Assembly (NCBI GenBank): GCA_012845835.1
Contig: JABAKD010000009.1
Coordinates: forward strand, 12,801,955-12,865,954
Direction: 5' to 3'
DNA from: Undaria pinnatifida
Lineage: Eukaryota > Sar > Phaeophyceae > Laminariales > Alariaceae
Length of the DNA: 64,000 nt
Both the position numbers and the translations under genes were made by a program. The notes under the pieces were generated by a model. The model saw only the letters and a program-made list of their open reading frames with translations, was not told the DNA's origin and made no database searches. Positions within the stretch are counted from its first letter, which is position 1. Each line of letters opens with the position of its first letter. This document shows positions 47,901-54,100 of this stretch, piece by piece.

Positions 47901-48026
47901 GTACTGCCTGGCGTCGAAGTTCGTGCTCTCCACGTCCGAAGACCTATCCGCCCCGCGCTGCATGCCGTAGTAGCTCGCCAAAAGCTCCTGCATGCGCCCT
48001 CCTCCTCCACCGCCCGTCCCCGCCAT
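13534..48026 (-). CDS. VPS51: VPS51, GARP/EARP tethering complex subunit (spliced gene)
   Basis: The gene encodes the subunit common to the GARP and EARP complexes, which tether endosome-derived vesicles at the trans-Golgi network and recycling endosomes. Identification rests on a chain of exons that follow the order of known VPS51 proteins. Markers are MQELLASYYGM, FDARQYVRGLLQKEKVETLL, the family hallmark LVYENYNKFISATDTIRKM, RRLLKRLNFLFQLPQKLEEA, SFGAIQRDCEETIKRL, and the late QVQLDADFL. Splice phases agree at most junctions. The span is about 34.5 kb because of an LTR retrotransposon in one intron, extensive microsatellites, and a duplicated block that is probably an assembly error. Estimated protein length is about 1,000 residues, longer than the roughly 780 of human VPS51, owing to Gly/Ala/Gln runs. 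The ATG at 48024-48026 is preferred, but the frame is open upstream to a possible acceptor at 48064, so a short extra first exon is possible. Confidence 0.88.
14031..14540. repeat. CCCT, GTCA and AATC microsatellites in a VPS51 intron
   Basis: CCCT repeats at about 14040-14300, GTCA at 14340-14372 and AATC-type repeats at 14410-14540. Long open frames across them code only repeated Ser/Leu/Pro or Gly/Arg and are not genes. Confidence 0.9.
14869..15109. mobile_element. hAT-like element M4 with 8-bp target duplication
   Basis: The ends TAGAGCTTTTCCCGGGT and, reverse-complemented, CAGGGCTTTTCGCGGGT match at 14 of 17 positions. The flanks CAAGTATC (14861-14868) and CAACTATC (15110-15117) match at 7 of 8. 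Eight-base duplications and CAGGG-type ends are hallmarks of the hAT superfamily. The interior is a GACCC microsatellite followed by CGTGAAATTTCCAACA-like and CCGCGAGAGTTT blocks; no transposase is present. It lies in the VPS51 intron between 13779 and 15198. Confidence 0.75.
15399..15430. repeat. 32-base G run
   Basis: Uninterrupted guanines just outside the VPS51 exon at 15198-15360. On the VPS51 (minus) strand this is a C run upstream of the acceptor and may form part of its polypyrimidine tract. Confidence 0.9.
15485..15690 (+). repeat. repeat R5, copy 2
   Basis: A G run, then TCATGCATAGCTGTAGTCTT, AGACCGTAGACCCTCGCATC, ATGCCGGGACGGAGTACGT, ACCAGGCAGGTATTGCTTGC and CGCCGTGAGATGTTCGGC. 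Confidence 0.7.
15691..16410. other. VPS51 intron sequence
   Basis: Contains a G run near 15736-15750 and CAA-rich simple sequence at 15868-15930. Longer frames here lack recognisable domains. Confidence 0.5.
16780..16990 (+). repeat. repeat R5, copy 3
   Basis: A G run, then TATACTTTGTGCATGACCGT, ATAGACCCTCGCATCCCTAC, TGCCGGGACGGAGCACGTTC, ACCAGGCAAACATTGCTTGC and GCGCCGTGAGGTGTTCGGCC. Confidence 0.7.
17365..17650. repeat. AATC-type microsatellites in a VPS51 intron
   Basis: Imperfect AATC/CAAC repeats with an intervening G-rich patch at 17410-17470. No coding signal. Confidence 0.85.
18000..18430. repeat. AGT and GGT trinucleotide arrays in a VPS51 intron
   Basis: AGT repeats at about 18000-18190 grade into GGT/GGC-rich repeats up to 18430. 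The apparent Val/Ser/Gly-rich frames are products of the repeat. Confidence 0.9.
18885..19150. repeat. tandem duplication of about 170 bp in a VPS51 intron
   Basis: GGGTGGAGTGTATCGACGAC...GGGAGTTGTCTGTTCGTGG (about 18898-18988) recurs diverged at about 19065-19148 as GGGTGGAGTGTATTGACGGC...GGGAGTTGTCTATGCATGG. The duplicate borders the exon ending at 18671 and complicates placing its acceptor. Confidence 0.6.
19344..27450 (-). CDS. VPS51: VPS51 exons 3-12, first copy of duplicated block
   Basis: Exons: 27322-27450, 26839-26968, 25880-26095, 22907-23473, 22038-22091, 21926-21989, 20618-20847, 20260-20298, 20009-20088, 19344-19668 (or 19344-19629 if the nearer acceptor is used). Compared with the other copy, the first exon carries two extra bases, the third one extra T (GGCGTTCC against GGCGTCC on the plus strand), and the 22.9-kb exon lacks one C before its G run. 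The 20.2-kb exon is in frame here. Only this copy contains the whole last exon, ending FVVRVPEILSR. The 54-, 64- and 39-base exons were placed by phase and weak similarity, so they are less certain than the others. Confidence 0.75.
20163..20202. repeat. 40-base G run, interrupted in the other copy
   Basis: Forty uninterrupted G here. At the matching place in the second copy (about 29545-29592) the tract is broken by several T. The difference is either allelic or a consensus error. Confidence 0.85.
21300..21595. repeat. CAA and CAACAC microsatellite in a VPS51 intron
   Basis: CAA repeats (about 21320-21430) followed by CAACAC-type repeats. The same array lies at 30695-30975 and is shorter there. 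Apparent long frames are poly-Leu, poly-Val or poly-Cys artefacts. Confidence 0.9.
22625..22865. repeat. CCCAC-type repeat, VPS51 intron (second copy at 32010-32255)
   Basis: Degenerate CCCCA/CCCAC/CTCTAT repeats next to the donor of the 22907-23473 exon. Confidence 0.8.
23540..23940. repeat. GGCA, GGGGA and GGGA purine arrays, VPS51 intron
   Basis: (GGCA)n then (GGGGA)n then (GGGA)n on the plus strand. The matching array is at 32925-33320. The tract is a 300-base homopurine block capable of G-quadruplex or triplex structures, and array lengths differ between the two copies. Confidence 0.9.
24665..24753 (+). repeat. tRNA-Gln-like pol III sequence (second copy 34042-34132)
   Basis: TGGTCAAAAAGGCCAAGAC resembles an A box, ACAGACTTTGAGTTC resembles a Gln(TTG) anticodon arm, GACGTGAGTTCGAGCCTCGC (second copy) resembles a T arm, and a run of 7-8 T follows as a pol III-type terminator. 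The acceptor strands do not pair. The first copy has an extra A in the T loop. It is best explained as a SINE head or tRNA relic within a VPS51 intron. Confidence 0.5.
24781..24989. mobile_element. foldback element with long inverted arms, copy 1
   Basis: The two arms, about 80-90 bases each (24781-24864 and about 24902-24989), are inverted copies, starting ATATTATAAAAAAT and ending ATTTTTTATAATAT. Inner landmarks are ACACTCCAGCTGTGAG against CTCACAGCTGGAGTGT, and GCTGTGTGATACTC against GAGTATCACACACAGC. The element lies in a VPS51 intron and could fold into one long hairpin in the transcript. Confidence 0.8.
25608..25790 (-). repeat. repeat R5, copy 4 (second copy 34975-35170)
   Basis: On the minus strand a G run precedes GTTTTATGCATGTCCGTAGT, GGTCCTCGCATCTCTAAAAC and GCCGGGACGGAGGCG. 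It lies in the VPS51 intron beside the 25880-26095 exon. Confidence 0.65.
26590..26765. repeat. AACAAG microsatellite (second copy 35965-36140)
   Basis: AACAAC and AACAAG repeats in the VPS51 intron just outside the 26839-26968 exon. A CAACAC array lies on the other side of that exon (27040-27145). Confidence 0.85.
27706..28283. mobile_element. M4-type GGGTC-rich element cluster, copy 1
   Basis: Starts CAGGGCTTCTCACGGGTGGG and ends, reverse-complemented, CAGGGCTTTTTACGGGTCAA. A second internal start, CAGGGTTCTCTTGGGTCGGA, near 27921 precedes a GGGTC array (about 27955-28110), so at least two related units are nested or tandem. No flanking 8-base duplication is evident here. Confidence 0.65.
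28400..28899. other. assembly gap of exactly 500 N
   Basis: A round gap length indicates a scaffolding placeholder. It separates the two nearly identical blocks. Confidence 0.99.
28900..36821 (-). CDS. VPS51: VPS51 exons 3-12, second copy of duplicated block
   Basis: Exons (minus strand): 36695-36821, 36214-36343, 35259-35473, 32293-32861, 31424-31477, 31311-31374, 30008-30237, 29649-29688, 29398-29477 and the truncated 28900-29056 at the gap edge. Exons 3-5 read cleanly (MDKLVRVRRLLKRLNFLFQL; YFTITKDILHKHSHVSSFGA; CRDTLVSHADHLLRMGVDAS). The 32.3-kb exon has one extra C in a C run (12 against 11 in the other copy). The 29.6-kb exon has one extra A (40 against 39 bases). The 29.4-kb exon differs by one insertion and one deletion. 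Because these errors differ from those in the other copy, the underlying gene is probably intact. Confidence 0.8.
34159..34367. mobile_element. foldback element, copy 2 (duplicate of 24781-24989)
   Basis: Same 209-bp inverted-arm element inside the second copy of the duplicated block. Confidence 0.8.
37074..37658. mobile_element. M4-type GGGTC-rich element cluster, copy 2
   Basis: Duplicate of 27706-28283 with a slightly different GGGTC array (about 37318-37490). It lies about 80 bp from the left LTR. Confidence 0.65.
37736..38167 (+). repeat. 5' LTR (432 bp)
   Basis: Starts TGGGGAAGACAGGG (TGTGGAAG in the partner) and ends GGTTCCATA, giving short inverted ends GGAA/TTCC. ACATATAAGA at 37961-37970 is a likely TATA element for the genomic transcript. 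Confidence 0.93.
38169..38186 (+). promoter_or_regulatory. candidate primer-binding site
   Basis: TGGTGACCACCGTCGG directly follows the 5' LTR. It begins with the TGG expected for pairing with a tRNA CCA end. It is not the usual initiator-Met site, and I cannot name the tRNA. Confidence 0.55.
38245..39999 (+). CDS. Gag polyprotein (584 aa)
   Basis: This is the capsid-forming protein. A basic, alanine/proline-rich N-terminus (PRSGARSKKSRGKARKASPS) is followed by four imperfect repeats of TARNTSAVEALP(A/T)NPL type at about residues 190-240. A retrotransposon gag-like region follows (about 250-480, e.g. NWKEWVNAFTNLFSP and QAYARLLAEAKR). A zinc-knuckle-like CX4CX5HX4C motif starts at residue 551. 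Two CTATATAAA boxes lie 30-60 bases upstream of the ATG. The frame ends at TGA followed by CGG and a stem-loop, and the same frame continues into pol. Confidence 0.9.
   Translation: MPRSGARSKKSRGKARKASPSPEEPTPALAGNSFAALAPTDQGGPAVDDEEQRDAADEAGAPSTTPVSSAVEEGSSLAEDILAAPSALPSHDPVRVETAAFLKKCMLDGTTPPSWVLEMVLPDSRKPVSGPSDEKVDEVREVPQPQQNLDVVFERVQHSTTLATPIQQQSSSSDSSRTSHPDQSQPDPPTARNTSAVEALPANPLTARNTSAVEALPTNPLTARTTSAVEAPRTARITSAVAPPSPTHNHNEDPKFSIKKSDMPASLKLHGLPTEDVPEIMALFHAHIRLHVPDGASDSVIDRHAVRFLAYLVADHAASTMNQIQCGTLEWRTDKELAQLNTEAVDVRAPRNWKEWVNAFTNLFSPVNRIVLLARTVSTLKQGSSESVDSYGLRVTQAYARLLAEAKRTAPVNVSPYQHAWQTSLMASFEAGLIPHVRLELIREDPSLTYQASRTRAKKHETNALRAAPTPSPTTYASAVAGTSPGPNRQLITSMAKLEKAISSNLTAARGRERRVTFEPATYGSTDKRGRSPGSDAGRSRKPKVTSGDECDYPMCRHRNSHSRPDCRLAKMHERDGIVVTKKP
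39997..40034 (+). promoter_or_regulatory. candidate stop-codon readthrough signal between gag and pol
   Basis: The gag stop is TGA followed by CGG. Downstream CCCG-cg-CCGGTT-acctca-AACCGG-tt-CGGG (40005-40034) can fold into a 6-bp stem with a hexaloop, plus 4 more pairs below a 2x2 internal loop. UGA-CGG followed closely by a stem-loop is a known viral readthrough class. The frame is open without a stop from 40000 into the protease/RT region, so readthrough alone would produce Gag-Pol. Confidence 0.7.
40000..43311 (+). CDS. Pol: protease, reverse transcriptase, RNase H
   Basis: Same frame as gag; open from 40000, and the first usable GTG is 40099 (numbering below from there). An aspartic protease is centred on IDTATDVPCIS (Asp at residue 161; the usual DTG/DSG is DTA here). 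The reverse transcriptase contains GTPRFCVDYRSTINKN, LPFGIANAP and the catalytic YMDD at 632-635. RNase H has VDASEPGAGAFL (Asp 785), TLKECYAVVLAI and TDHAALRYL. The zinc-binding HHCC region of integrase begins near HAYHDHVLSGGH. The frame ends at an in-frame TAG (43309-43311) inside this region. No independent start is obvious, supporting expression as a Gag fusion. Confidence 0.93.
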   Translation, partial: RGPRRLPQTGSGSRQTRITKPAVETIARSASVAVASAGRPSSKRRDKCGRTKSSTPLASTHAKQVHADNQSNTVTDLENKQQVPSVLAVPRGVGPAVEAASRVEKSSQRRNDTFSPSMVPQALYVSAASRKLNEKIKHHVLLSCNANRETHFDAFHASAMSGYPRYPTALSSTSKRVRVNARVNDYPAHNVTIDTATDVPCISVHFVQTHPTMKDTQIFAVPPGAINLSSADGSPLKILGYVRFQLTLGDITLPVEALVLPSLGPDIMLLDNTIMGAFGGVLDWSTEQLSFKTSQVTIKASHRRVDFTARPENTATAQCSVVTVNTDVESVPVLLRHKCCIPPESEMAVQVVSATAPTETTAALIEPLIVTFEDIESSAVPEAFQNMIVARTVSHWSAADKTAVVQIANPSHQYVYLKRNTLLGHIAPVSVALNKTTSAIQTDSKTTESTRNELRAALTRAFDKTTFTPAECEQVLTLCTKYRSVFSLSPQELGKCTLAEATFPLEPGTRPVNRTPYRANPRVQETIDKCVNQMEQEGIIEQRPSPWGSAVTIVAKSDGTPRFCVDYRSTINKNLIKKSWPMPNLESHLDTVGGARYITVCDVQNAYHQIPVAESEQDKTAFVTQNGKWVFKRLPFGIANAPFLFSRIMSLAFAHFGPKSGLLVYMDDCICCSSTWTGHLQLLENMFKALQAAGLTLKPSKVQFGPREVKYLGHILTADGIRIGEDRVKAIVDLPTPKTIKELRSVLGMVNFVRKFIPNLAGIIAPLVALTKKEAAKEVAKRWRPEHDQAYATVKQLLTQAPVLQFPDFSKDFAIHVDASEPGAGAFLAQQKDDDLVIIAYFSQRFNDSQRHYSATLKECYAVVLAIQHWRPYLWGRHFVCVTDHAALRYLYSMQDTSNMLTRWAIALQSFDFTVQHKPGKLHVVPDTLSRMFAFEHQQEVAVPSLAPICRNVPDDPKLQTARVPRPYQISADKLDNLEPVRSDRELFSVKSVFVSATNVFMSVDQEKLRSAQRVEYRRYIDYIQHADAPLPEKETKTTMSYYSVQDGLLFKSYLPGYLRKRSTFRDQLVVPEALVGLILHAYHDHVLSGGHLASRPTYEKIR
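43312..44721 (+). CDS. Pol: integrase and chromodomain (after in-frame TAG)
   Basis: Direct continuation of the pol frame. WCEKCQACQRRK completes the HHCC zinc motif whose histidines precede the TAG. The catalytic triad is D in ISVDLVEY (43459), D in LHSDQGPEFEN (43651) and E in SVSERVH (43759), spaced D-35-E. A GPY/F-like segment (LLPWRGPYVV) and a chromodomain (YFVDRVVDHKRG ... YKYRLRLRGYGPE ... CHELIAAY) follow. The chromodomain lacks the usual LxxWxGY tryptophan (RLRGY). Apart from the TAG no break is seen. Confidence 0.9.
   Translation, partial: KYWRPTISRDVREWCEKCQACQRRKTAHNRPKLPTGHLPVERPFQRISVDLVEYKSVSTSAAGIECKYVLSMMDHLTRFAVLLPVRNKTAETVANAIIERIISIFGPPETLHSDQGPEFENKVIYQLQQILGYKKTRTTPYRPQGNSVSERVHSTMHSMLAMHSAIDQSNWATLLPFVQLAHNTSFSATMHETPFFLMFGRQPRLPVDIILGIPHVGRTADTDELAQNTRDNLQIAFELARRNLTERADKQAEQNSKLKPYPVFKPGQEVLVYRPYQDSDGPNPKLLLPWRGPYVVCSQLSPVVYRVRLTNDTREVSVHLAHIKPYHQRETPPAPQFEKLAELFLGKPIPLPELDHPDAAQPKIESYFVDRVVDHKRGPGRPSPHNYKYRLRLRGYGPESDLEYRADEIPQCHELIAAYRAQKGLQLAITSPSSPPLPSLGKRKRIVGRDEHELRQRKIDSQMLRGVTE
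44722..45502 (+). other. retrotransposon 3' untranslated region and polypurine tract
   Basis: Noncoding stretch between integrase and the 3' [13 protein letters not shown] at 45491-45500 is the likely polypurine tract priming plus-strand synthesis. No envelope-like frame is visible. Confidence 0.7.
45503..45934 (+). repeat. 3' LTR (432 bp)
   Basis: Identical by eye to the 5' LTR except for one base in the first few (TGT/TGG) and AGATACC against AGATGCC. Confidence 0.93.
45935..46465. other. VPS51 intron sequence
   Basis: Flank of the retrotransposon leading to the exon 2 donor. No further feature recognised. Confidence 0.6.
46466..48026 (-). CDS. VPS51: VPS51 exons 1-2 (N-terminal VPS51/VPS67 domain)
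   Basis: Exon 1, 47841-48026, encodes MAGTGGGGGGRMQELLASYY onward and ends DDEM before a GTGAGA donor. Exon 2, 46466-46661, starts VREVKKLDSDMQMLVYENYN, continues KFISATDTIRKMAQNVEGME, and ends SLEG (phase 1) at GTGAGT. The coiled-coil hallmark of the family is complete and intact. The intron between them (46662-47840) holds a G-rich patch near 46960-46990 and a CTGT microsatellite at about 47700-47790. Exon 1 can be read in frame through DDSDAEGER upstream of the chosen ATG. Confidence 0.9.
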
Positions 48027-48063
48027 CGCCGCCGCGCGCTCCCCCTCGGCATCGCTGTCGTCG

Positions 48064-49586
48064 CTGAACAACAACGATGTCAGGAGGCATGTCAAGCAAT
48101 GAAAAACGTACGCTGTCAAGGGAATGGGGTCGAGGGTTCCACACTAGCACCCAGTGAGTCTGGTGGCAAGTCAAGGCAAATCCATCAAGGCAACTTTGCT
48201 AACTGACAAGGGCTTTATGCTCAGTCAGTCCCCTGGCGTCTGCGGTGAGTAACGGAAGACGCAGAAAAAAGCCACGTGGGGAAACACAGGAACACGCACG
48301 CAAAGAGAGGGGCATGCATTGTTGTTGCTGTAGTTGTTGTGTGCAGGAAGCCATTTTAGAATCACACCCAACCTTTTTGGGAAAAATTGCCATGGAATTT
48401 GTATGGGATCGTTTTGGCAGTTCTAAAAGGGTTTGGGGGCCATGTGTTGCGAACCTAACACACATGCGGAAACATTAAAAAAAAAAAAAAAAAAACGACC
48501 AGTGCGATCATACCAAAGGAAGAGCGTGCGGCAGCATGATACGAGTATCGCTATAGCACGATGCTGCACGTGCGTCGTATGCACAGCTCCTTGCTTGATC
48601 GTGGTTCAGCGTTCAAACACACACCCTACTCCCTGCTCCCGTCTCGTAGTAGCATACCTGTGGTACTAATCATATGACACCCATAACTCGGACTATTAAT
48701 ACGAGTACTGTTTCGTGCTCCCGGTGGTGCAATCGTGAGTTTTTTTAACATGTTTTTCTCCCGAAGTCCCAATAGGACCAGGCGAAGGTGTTCAGAGAGA
48801 CACGAGACACGCATGATGTCAAACCACATCACTGATTTGGAACAAAAACCTGTGCTGCGGCGATGGAGTACGAAGTACGAAGTACGAACGAGTACGACTA
48901 CGGCGAAATGCGTGGGCTCTTGGATTGAATGCCTGAAGAACTACCGGGCATTTATTACAGTATTAATAGTATTATTACGATGGATTGTTGGTTTGGTCGT
49001 ACGCGTACGAAGTAAAGTATGTGGGCCGTTCTTCGTTGGGAACCGCATACAGGAGGGAGGGAATGCTGCGGCGGCGAAGCTTCGCTTCGCCGTGATATAC
49101 TGTGAACGCCAGCCGGAACACGAGACAAGCGTGCAAATACGGGTTGTGCCTTCGACTTTCGACTCGACTGATACAGTAGCAGTGCGGACAGCAGCAGCAA
49201 CAGCAGTGCTGACAATAATTCTCCGCGCAAACCGTGTGAGGGCGAGGGGGAGGGTGCGTTGATAGAACGTTTCCTAGTCTAACACAGCAATCGCTTCTAG
49301 CGACAATTTTTCGCGAGATCTCCACTACAGAAACACGAATGCAAGGCGCAATGAGTACAGCACTAACCTATCATGTTTGAGCAGAGCTGCATCGGTCATC
49401 CTGCTCATCGGTCCTGTCGTGGCTCCGCAAGTTTTGGTGCTTCTGCAAGCGGTGGGTCCTGAAATCGTCCCATTATAAAAACGCCAACGGTAGAACATTC
49501 AACTCCCAAGCGTCCCGCTGACCCCAGCTGCTGGAAAGGTTGCAAAGTGCACATTCTGAAGTGCCGAGAGAGCACGCCCGGGAGCC
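48064..49586. promoter_or_regulatory. shared upstream region of VPS51 and AP2M (divergent genes)
   Basis: About 1.5 kb separates the VPS51 start (minus) and the AP2M ATG (plus). It should hold both promoters and 5' untranslated exons. Visible elements are an A run at 48478-48494, a GTACGAA repeat near 48878-48893, and stretches of CpG-containing sequence. I could not identify TATA boxes or transcription starts. A tiny first VPS51 exon could also lie here. Confidence 0.45.
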
Positions 49587-51116
49587 ATGATCTCCGCGAT
49601 TTTGATCATCAATCGCAAGGGGGAGATCATCATCAGCCGTTTCTACAGGTGGGTTCGCGAGAACAATCAGCTGCCTCGCGGCATATGCCATAGAACTCGA
49701 GCTACTCAACTCGCTTTCGTGCTTTGGGCGGTTTTCGAACTGTGGGTCTGTCGTTGGGTTCGTTCGGTCTTGGGACTCGAGCTCTTCCGATGCAGTACAC
49801 AGCAGCTCTTTCTTCTTGCATCGTCCACCGTGACAAGCTGAGAGCACAAGCGCAGAACGAACAAGGGTTGCGTTCGAAACTTGGCTGCTTTTCACTGTGT
49901 GCTGCATTCGCCAGAAAATACAGCAGTAAGCTCATTTCCGAGCTCTCTTCTTTCTCTTCTCTATCTGCCGAGAACCACCCTCCTAATGCGCCAACTCTTT
50001 CTCATTCAACAGTTAGTCAGTCAACTTCGAGCGTGTGTCCATGCTTGTTGCATTCCGGCATGTCTGCTGCTACTCGTTCGTACTGGCTCGTGTACTCGTA
50101 GAGATATGATGGAATGGAGCCGTGACATAGCTTTACTTAAGGTTGCAGCATTGTTGATGTTATCATCAATAATATTACTTGTCGCACCCCCCTTTTGCTT
50201 TGGCTGCTGTTGTCCCGAGTACTCGTATGATGTGTACTGGCTTGTCCACGACCCTCTTCGTAGGTTTACTCGATCTCGGGTACAACCCCACGTACAGAGT
50301 AAAAGCCCACCATGAGTCGATCTCCCTGTGGTCATCGCGGGGGTTAGTTCGTGCCGGAGCGGTTGCTCCTACCGCGCTATGTACCGCCGGATGGAGGTCG
50401 ACGAAAATGCCCCGTGAACAGACCAAAAGCCACTCTTCTCGCCGACTGCTGGCGCACATGTTGCACACATGCATGGGCAGTCCGCTTTTGCCAGATCTTC
50501 CATGTTTTACGTTTACGCGACAGAAGGTCCTGCTCTGCCAGACAGATAGCTTATCAGCTTCCCGCATGATCTGATATGATACCTTCGTGAAGAGTGTGAT
50601 GGAGGCATGGGGGCTCAAACGAAATGCACGTGGCAGGGCGGGCGAGATGTTCTAGCCAACCCTCGTGGTCCCTGTAGCGAAACTGCGCTGTCGTGTCAAC
50701 GGCGGAGCCCATGGTATGGGGTGCGCGCGCTCAGAGAATGTATCTTGGGGCGAAATAAGCGCCGCTCGCGCTATTCTATGCGGCGCTGCTCATACGCTGT
50801 TTTGGGTAGAAGCGTCTCCTCCCTCCCGCGCCCTCCCCCCCTCCCTCCCTCTCTCCCTCCCTCCCTCCCTCCCTCCCTCGACGGCCATTTTTTTGCACCG
50901 TTAGTGTTGCGAAACGTCGCCGTCAACTTTTTTTTTTTTTGTCCCCTCCGGCGGATGGGGAAAAATAAAGCTCAAGCTCACCACACTTCCACGTATTTTC
51001 AAACACACACGTCGTGTGTCGATTTAACTCAATTGCGTTCGCAATCCAGCGCTAGCTGGCGTGTCCTTCGGTTCCCGCGCGCCGCCGTCAACGTTTGGAG
51101 CAGCAAAACGGTGAAT

Positions 51117-51177
<61 letters not shown>

Positions 51178-54100
51178 CGTTGTTGGTGTTGGTGTTGGTG
51201 TTGGTGTTGTCGTCGTTGTTGTAGCTGCTGTGGCTGTTGTTGTTGATGACGACGTTACTGCTGCTGCATGCTGCTGGCGTGCGGTATATATCTCACCCTC
51301 GATAATCTCGCGACACACTCTCGACCTTTGCTTTGTTGCGCGGCCGCCCGCCTCCACACGCCCCCCCCCCCCCCCCCCCCCGCCCCTCTTCGTCGCCGCC
51401 TACTGCAACACCCCAATTTACACATACATCAATCACTGCCTACTGGTGCATTCATTCGTGACCGATTTTTGCTGGATAGTACGGCTGGCGGTGCGTAAAA
51501 TCATCGTGTCGTGACATACATACACCAATGCGTGTCATACTGGTGTGTACATCTGTGGCGCACGCTTGCTGCATGGTATGCATTGCGGCACGCGGGTCAT
51601 ACATATCGTGACGGCTGCCCTGCTCGGGGTATGCGGTACGCTTCATGTCTGTGGTGTATGGTGCTGCTTCGTACACGTATGTCGTCCGTGTCGTGATGGC
51701 TACCATAGGATGACTACCACCGTGCGTTGACAGAAAGGGATGCGCTTCGCTTGCTGATTGATACGCGTGTGCGTTTTCTTGCGAGCAGAGATGACGCCAT
51801 AAGGGCGGCCGCTGACGCGTTCCGGCTGAAGGTCATCGCCTCCAAGGAGACAGGGTCGGCGCCGCCCGTCAAGCTGGTGAGAGGGATGAGAGGAATGTTG
51901 AATGCTCACAAGGAACACACATCGCGTACAACACAGCACTTTTTCGTACACAGCTCACACACAGCAGTTCCCCATTTATTCGGGCGTGTGTTTTGTGTTT
52001 GCTTGTGGGCGTTGGCGGTTGCACTACACGGCAACAACAACAACAACAACAACGACGACGCTTGCTTGCTTGACTTGTTCGCTTGCTTGACTTGCTCGCT
52101 TGCTTGCTTGCTTGCTCGCTTGCTTGCTTGCTTGCTTGCTTGTGTGCTTTCACTTGCTCGCTTACTCGCTTGCTTGCTTGCTTTCCGCCCCGCACCTCGC
52201 CGGTTTTTCGCCGGGAATGTCATTGTGTCTCTATTTGGCCGTTGACACTATTTTTCCTACAATAAACCAAATTTAAACCAGACATGAACCCAACTTAAAC
52301 CAAAATGAGCCGAATACGAACCAAACTGAATCAAGCTGAGCAAAAAAACATGGAACAAGAAGTACGGCACCAGTAGATGAAATTGAAGCACGCACGAACG
52401 AAATCTGATACACCCCGCCCCGGCCCAATTGGGCCTTCGGTTTGCGCCCTTGCCTGCCTATTTTTTTCTTCTGCAGCTGGACGGCAACAGCTTCCTGTAC
52501 ACGAGGCACCTCAACCTGTACCTGGTGGCGGTGACACGAGGCAACGTCAATCCGGCCATGGTCTTCGAGTTTCTTTACCAGAAGATTCGCATCTTCAAGG
52601 CTTACTTCAAGCGCGATTTTGACGAGGACACCTTGCGCAACAACATGACGCTCATCCTCGAGCTCATGGACGGTGAGCTAGCTAGTGATTAATTGGGGCT
52701 GCTTGAAGGGGGGAAGGGGGGGCGTACCGCGAGAGAAATCCTTGTTGTTTCGTTTCGATTCACCAAAGGTGTTTTTCGTTGTTATGCTCGCAGCCGTGGT
52801 GCCAAGAAAGAAAGACGTCGGCGACGTCGTTTTCAAAAAAAAAAAAAAAGTTCCGTTTATTGTCTTCGTTCGTTCTGCTCCAGTGTCAATGAGATCTAAA
52901 GGGTAGCACCATAAAATCGCCCAACGAACGGTTGTCATAACCGTTTTGTTTGCCAATCAACGCGTACGAAGCACGGGGCACACGTTTTTGCTTCGCGCCC
53001 TTGACTCCCGTCCGTGCGGGAACGGGCGGATCTGTCTGACCCAGCTAACATGCTATTGCAATCATTACAGACAACGCCGACTTTTTCGACGACCTCCTGT
53101 GTCTTCCTGTCTCTCACTACCGCCCTCTCTTTTTCTCCATCTCCCGCTTCATTTTCCTATTTCTTCCCCTTCCCCCCCCCCCCCCCGCCCCCCCTCCCCT
53201 CCTCCTACCTCCCTACGCCCCCCTCCTTGCTATTGTACTCGTTGATGCCTATAGAAACGATGGACTACGGCTACCCTCAGATCCTTTCGATCGATGTGCT
53301 CCGGACGTACATCAACCTCGGCACGATACGCTCGCTGGACGGTGACCCTCAGGAGACGGGGCAGCTGACGAGCCAGATCACGGGGGCCATCGACTGGAGA
53401 CGAGAAGGCATCCGACACAGAAAGAACGAGGTGCTTTTTTGTGTGTGTTTTGGTTCGGGTTTGGTTTTGCGTTCGTGATATAATTGTTTTTGTATTTCGT
53501 GGTGTGTTTTGGTGGAGTGGTGGGTTGTGAGTTTGCTCTGTGCAATGCTATGCTTTGCTGTGCTGCGCTGTGCTGTGTATTACTGTTCACGCAGAAGAGC
53601 TAAACCTTTTTTTTGCTTCTTGCGGCGGTGTTGCCTTGTGCAGGTGTACATCGACGTGCTTGAGTCGGTGAACCTCCTCATGTCCTCTAACGGGGCTGTG
53701 CTGCGAAATGACGTGAGCGGCAAGGTCATCATGAAGACCCTCCTGTCCGGTAGGTTGCGTCGCGCTCCCCAACTTTTTTTTTTCAGCGGCGCTCACAATC
53801 GGAACTTACGCTTGCGCTACGATCAGCGCCCCAATGAATCGCCGGTGGGCGCCCCCTCCTCCCCCCCCCCCCCCCCCATCCCCCCCTACCCCACCGCCCC
53901 CCCCCCCGCCCCGCTTTCCCCAGCTCACCCACCCGCCCACCCACCTCCCCCCCGTCTCGAACGGAGTGCGTGGCCAATGGTCTAAATACCTAAAGCAAGC
54001 AACTCATGAGTACGCCCGCCCGCCCCACACACACCCTACGCCGCCTCCCTGGATACGTCATGCTCCAATTTCGACATGTCACCGCGCTGACCTGTAGTTC

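Noticed and set aside
51868..52245. Open frames in AP2M intron 2
   Set aside because: CAA and CTTG microsatellite artefacts; the exon 2 to exon 3 junction is fixed by phase and similarity.
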